Positions 62,959 to 64,000 of a stretch of DNA of 64,000 bases are shown here, one piece after another. Each line of letters starts with the position of its first letter. The first letter of the stretch is position 1. The notes below the pieces were generated by a model, which was given only the letters and a program-made list of their open reading frames with translations, did not search any database and was not told where the DNA came from. The position numbers and the translations under genes are program-made. The stretch spans positions 2,438,501 to 2,502,500 of the forward strand of contig NZ_CP027792.1 in assembly GCF_003013695.1 (NCBI RefSeq). Reading direction: 5' to 3'. Origin of the DNA: Pulveribacter suum (GTDB lineage Bacteria; Pseudomonadota; Gammaproteobacteria; Burkholderiales; Burkholderiaceae_C).

Positions 62959-64000
62959 GCGCCGCGCCTTCATCCTTCACCACCTCGCTCGACCGCCGCA
63001 TCCAGATGCTGCGCACGGCGATGGGGCCACTGATCGCCGCCGCGCTGGAAGACCCGGACGTGGTGGAGGTGATGCTGAATCCTGATCGCACCCTTTGGGT
63101 GGATCGGCTTTCCAGTGGGCGCGCGCCGATGGGCGTGGAACTGCCCGAGACGGACGGCGAGCGAATCATCCGCCTGGTCGCGGCCCACGTCGGCTCAGAA
63201 GTCCATCGCGGGCAACCGCTGCTGTCCGCCGAGCTGCCCGAAACGGGCGAACGATTCGAGGGCATCTTGCCACCTGCCGCGCCGGGGCCGGCCTTCGCGC
63301 TGCGCAAGCGCGCCATCGGTGTGATTCCGCTGGAGCGGTACGTCATCGACGGGATGATGACCAACGCGCAGGCGGGCTTTCTCGTTTGTGCCGTGCGCGA
63401 ACGGCAGAACGTCCTGATCGCCGGCGCCACCAGCAGCGGCAAGACCACGCTCGCCAATGCGCTGCTGGCCGAGATCGCCGCCACGGGCGACCGCGTGCTG
63501 GTGCTCGAAGACACGGTGGAGCTGCAATGCGCGGCGCGCGACCACGTTCCGCTGCGCACGCGCGCAGGCGTGGTGTCGATGACCGAGCTGGTGCGCTCGT
63601 CCATGCGCCTGCGGCCTGATCGCGTCGTCGTTGGCGAAGTGCGCGGCGCCGAGGCGCTGGATCTCATCAAGGTGTGGGGCACCGGCCATCCCGGCGGCAT
63701 CGCCACGATCCATGCCGGCTCCGCGCTCGGCGCGCTGCTGCGCCTGGAGCAACTGATTCTCGAAGTGGCGGTGAATCCGCCCCGTGCGCTGATCGCCGAG
63801 GCGGTCAACGTGGTGATCCACATCGCCGGGCGCGGGCGCAAGCGCCACATCGAGAACATCGCCCGCGTCGTCGGCTTCGACGGCGTGGGCTACCAACTGG
63901 CGGACGCACTGGAAACGCCGTTTCCCGAGCTGCCGCCACTTCCCGATGCCGCACCCGCTGCGGCGACTTCCCCATCCCCTCACTCACTTGGAGAACTGCC
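62955..64000 (+). CDS. trbB: TrbB conjugal transfer ATPase, 3' end outside window
   Basis: The frame starts at ATG 62955 overlapping the previous stop and is still open at the window edge after 348 codons. Motifs: Walker A GATSSGKTTL (about 157-166), VLVLEDTVEL, RPDRVVVGEVRGAEAL (Walker B) and GTGHPGGIATIHAGSA (His box). This is the VirB11/TrbB secretion ATPase that powers pilus assembly and DNA transfer. Usual length is about 320-350 residues, so only the last few residues should be missing. The rest of the trb operon presumably follows. Confidence 0.93.
   Translation, partial: MSAAPSSFTTSLDRRIQMLRTAMGPLIAAALEDPDVVEVMLNPDRTLWVDRLSSGRAPMGVELPETDGERIIRLVAAHVGSEVHRGQPLLSAELPETGERFEGILPPAAPGPAFALRKRAIGVIPLERYVIDGMMTNAQAGFLVCAVRERQNVLIAGATSSGKTTLANALLAEIAATGDRVLVLEDTVELQCAARDHVPLRTRAGVVSMTELVRSSMRLRPDRVVVGEVRGAEALDLIKVWGTGHPGGIATIHAGSALGALLRLEQLILEVAVNPPRALIAEAVNVVIHIAGRGRKRHIENIARVVGFDGVGYQLADALETPFPELPPLPDAAPAAATSPSPHSLGEL

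Noticed and set aside
1..64000. CRISPR array, tRNA or rRNA genes, and intact insertion sequences
   Set aside because: No regularly spaced repeat-spacer pattern, no tRNA/rRNA-like stretch and no transposase motif was recognised by eye; a tool search could still find a small one.

Overview
The window is GC-rich DNA with proteobacterial gene content, and most of it reads as an integrative and conjugative element (ICE) of the Tn4371 type. The backbone (DUF932, ParB-like, DUF736, DUF2958, DUF2285, RepA, ParA, DUF2840, TraF-type peptidase, DUF3363 relaxase, then LysR, EexN, TraG, CopG-like, TrbB) is in the order known for these elements in Beta- and Gammaproteobacteria. No integrase or att site is inside the window, so the element's ends are not seen. 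No rRNA, tRNA or CRISPR array was recognised.

Layout. 1-0.8 kb: the end of a metal P-type ATPase gene coupled to lspA. 0.9-7.6 kb (+): an RND copper/silver efflux operon (cusC-, cusB-, cusA-, cusF-like). 7.7-16.0 kb (-): copper handling genes, namely a Cu+ P-type ATPase behind a MerR/CueR-type promoter, DUF305, a Cys-rich copper-storage protein, a CusF-like protein, a cupredoxin, a multicopper oxidase, a TolC-like lipoprotein and two small exported proteins. 16.0-16.9 kb: no convincing gene. 16.9-21.3 kb (+): five defence-like genes, two with PD-(D/E)XK-like cores, one Lit-like metallopeptidase, one GIY-YIG protein and one HEPN protein. 21.6-30.1 kb (-): one tightly coupled nine-gene operon. 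31.7-44.1 kb: ICE maintenance and mobilisation, with a candidate oriV after repA and a strong hairpin before the relaxase. 44.3-59.0 kb: cargo, with trehalose-6-phosphate synthase, the kdpABC potassium pump with kdpDE and an added PTS EIIA gene, a porin gene with a stop codon, and a GNAT/RimK-like ligase unit. 59.1-64.0 kb: LysR, EexN, TraG, CopG-like and the start of trbB.

The most unusual part is the operon at 21609-30129. In transcription order it encodes an acyl-carrier-protein-like protein, an XRE repressor, an ImmA/IrrE metallopeptidase, a divergent thymidylate-synthase-fold protein, a protein of the putative DNA base hypermodification (HMUDK helical) family, a MazG-like nucleotide pyrophosphohydrolase, a holo-ACP synthase (AcpS), an OLD-family ATPase/TOPRIM nuclease and a UvrD-like helicase. 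The last two form a Gabija-like pair. A sigma70-type promoter with a 17-bp dyad over its -10 box lies just upstream. I infer a defence or self/non-self system in which a carrier-protein-dependent pyrimidine hypermodification pathway is coupled to a Gabija-like effector and controlled by a protease-cleavable repressor. No activity is proven by the sequence alone.
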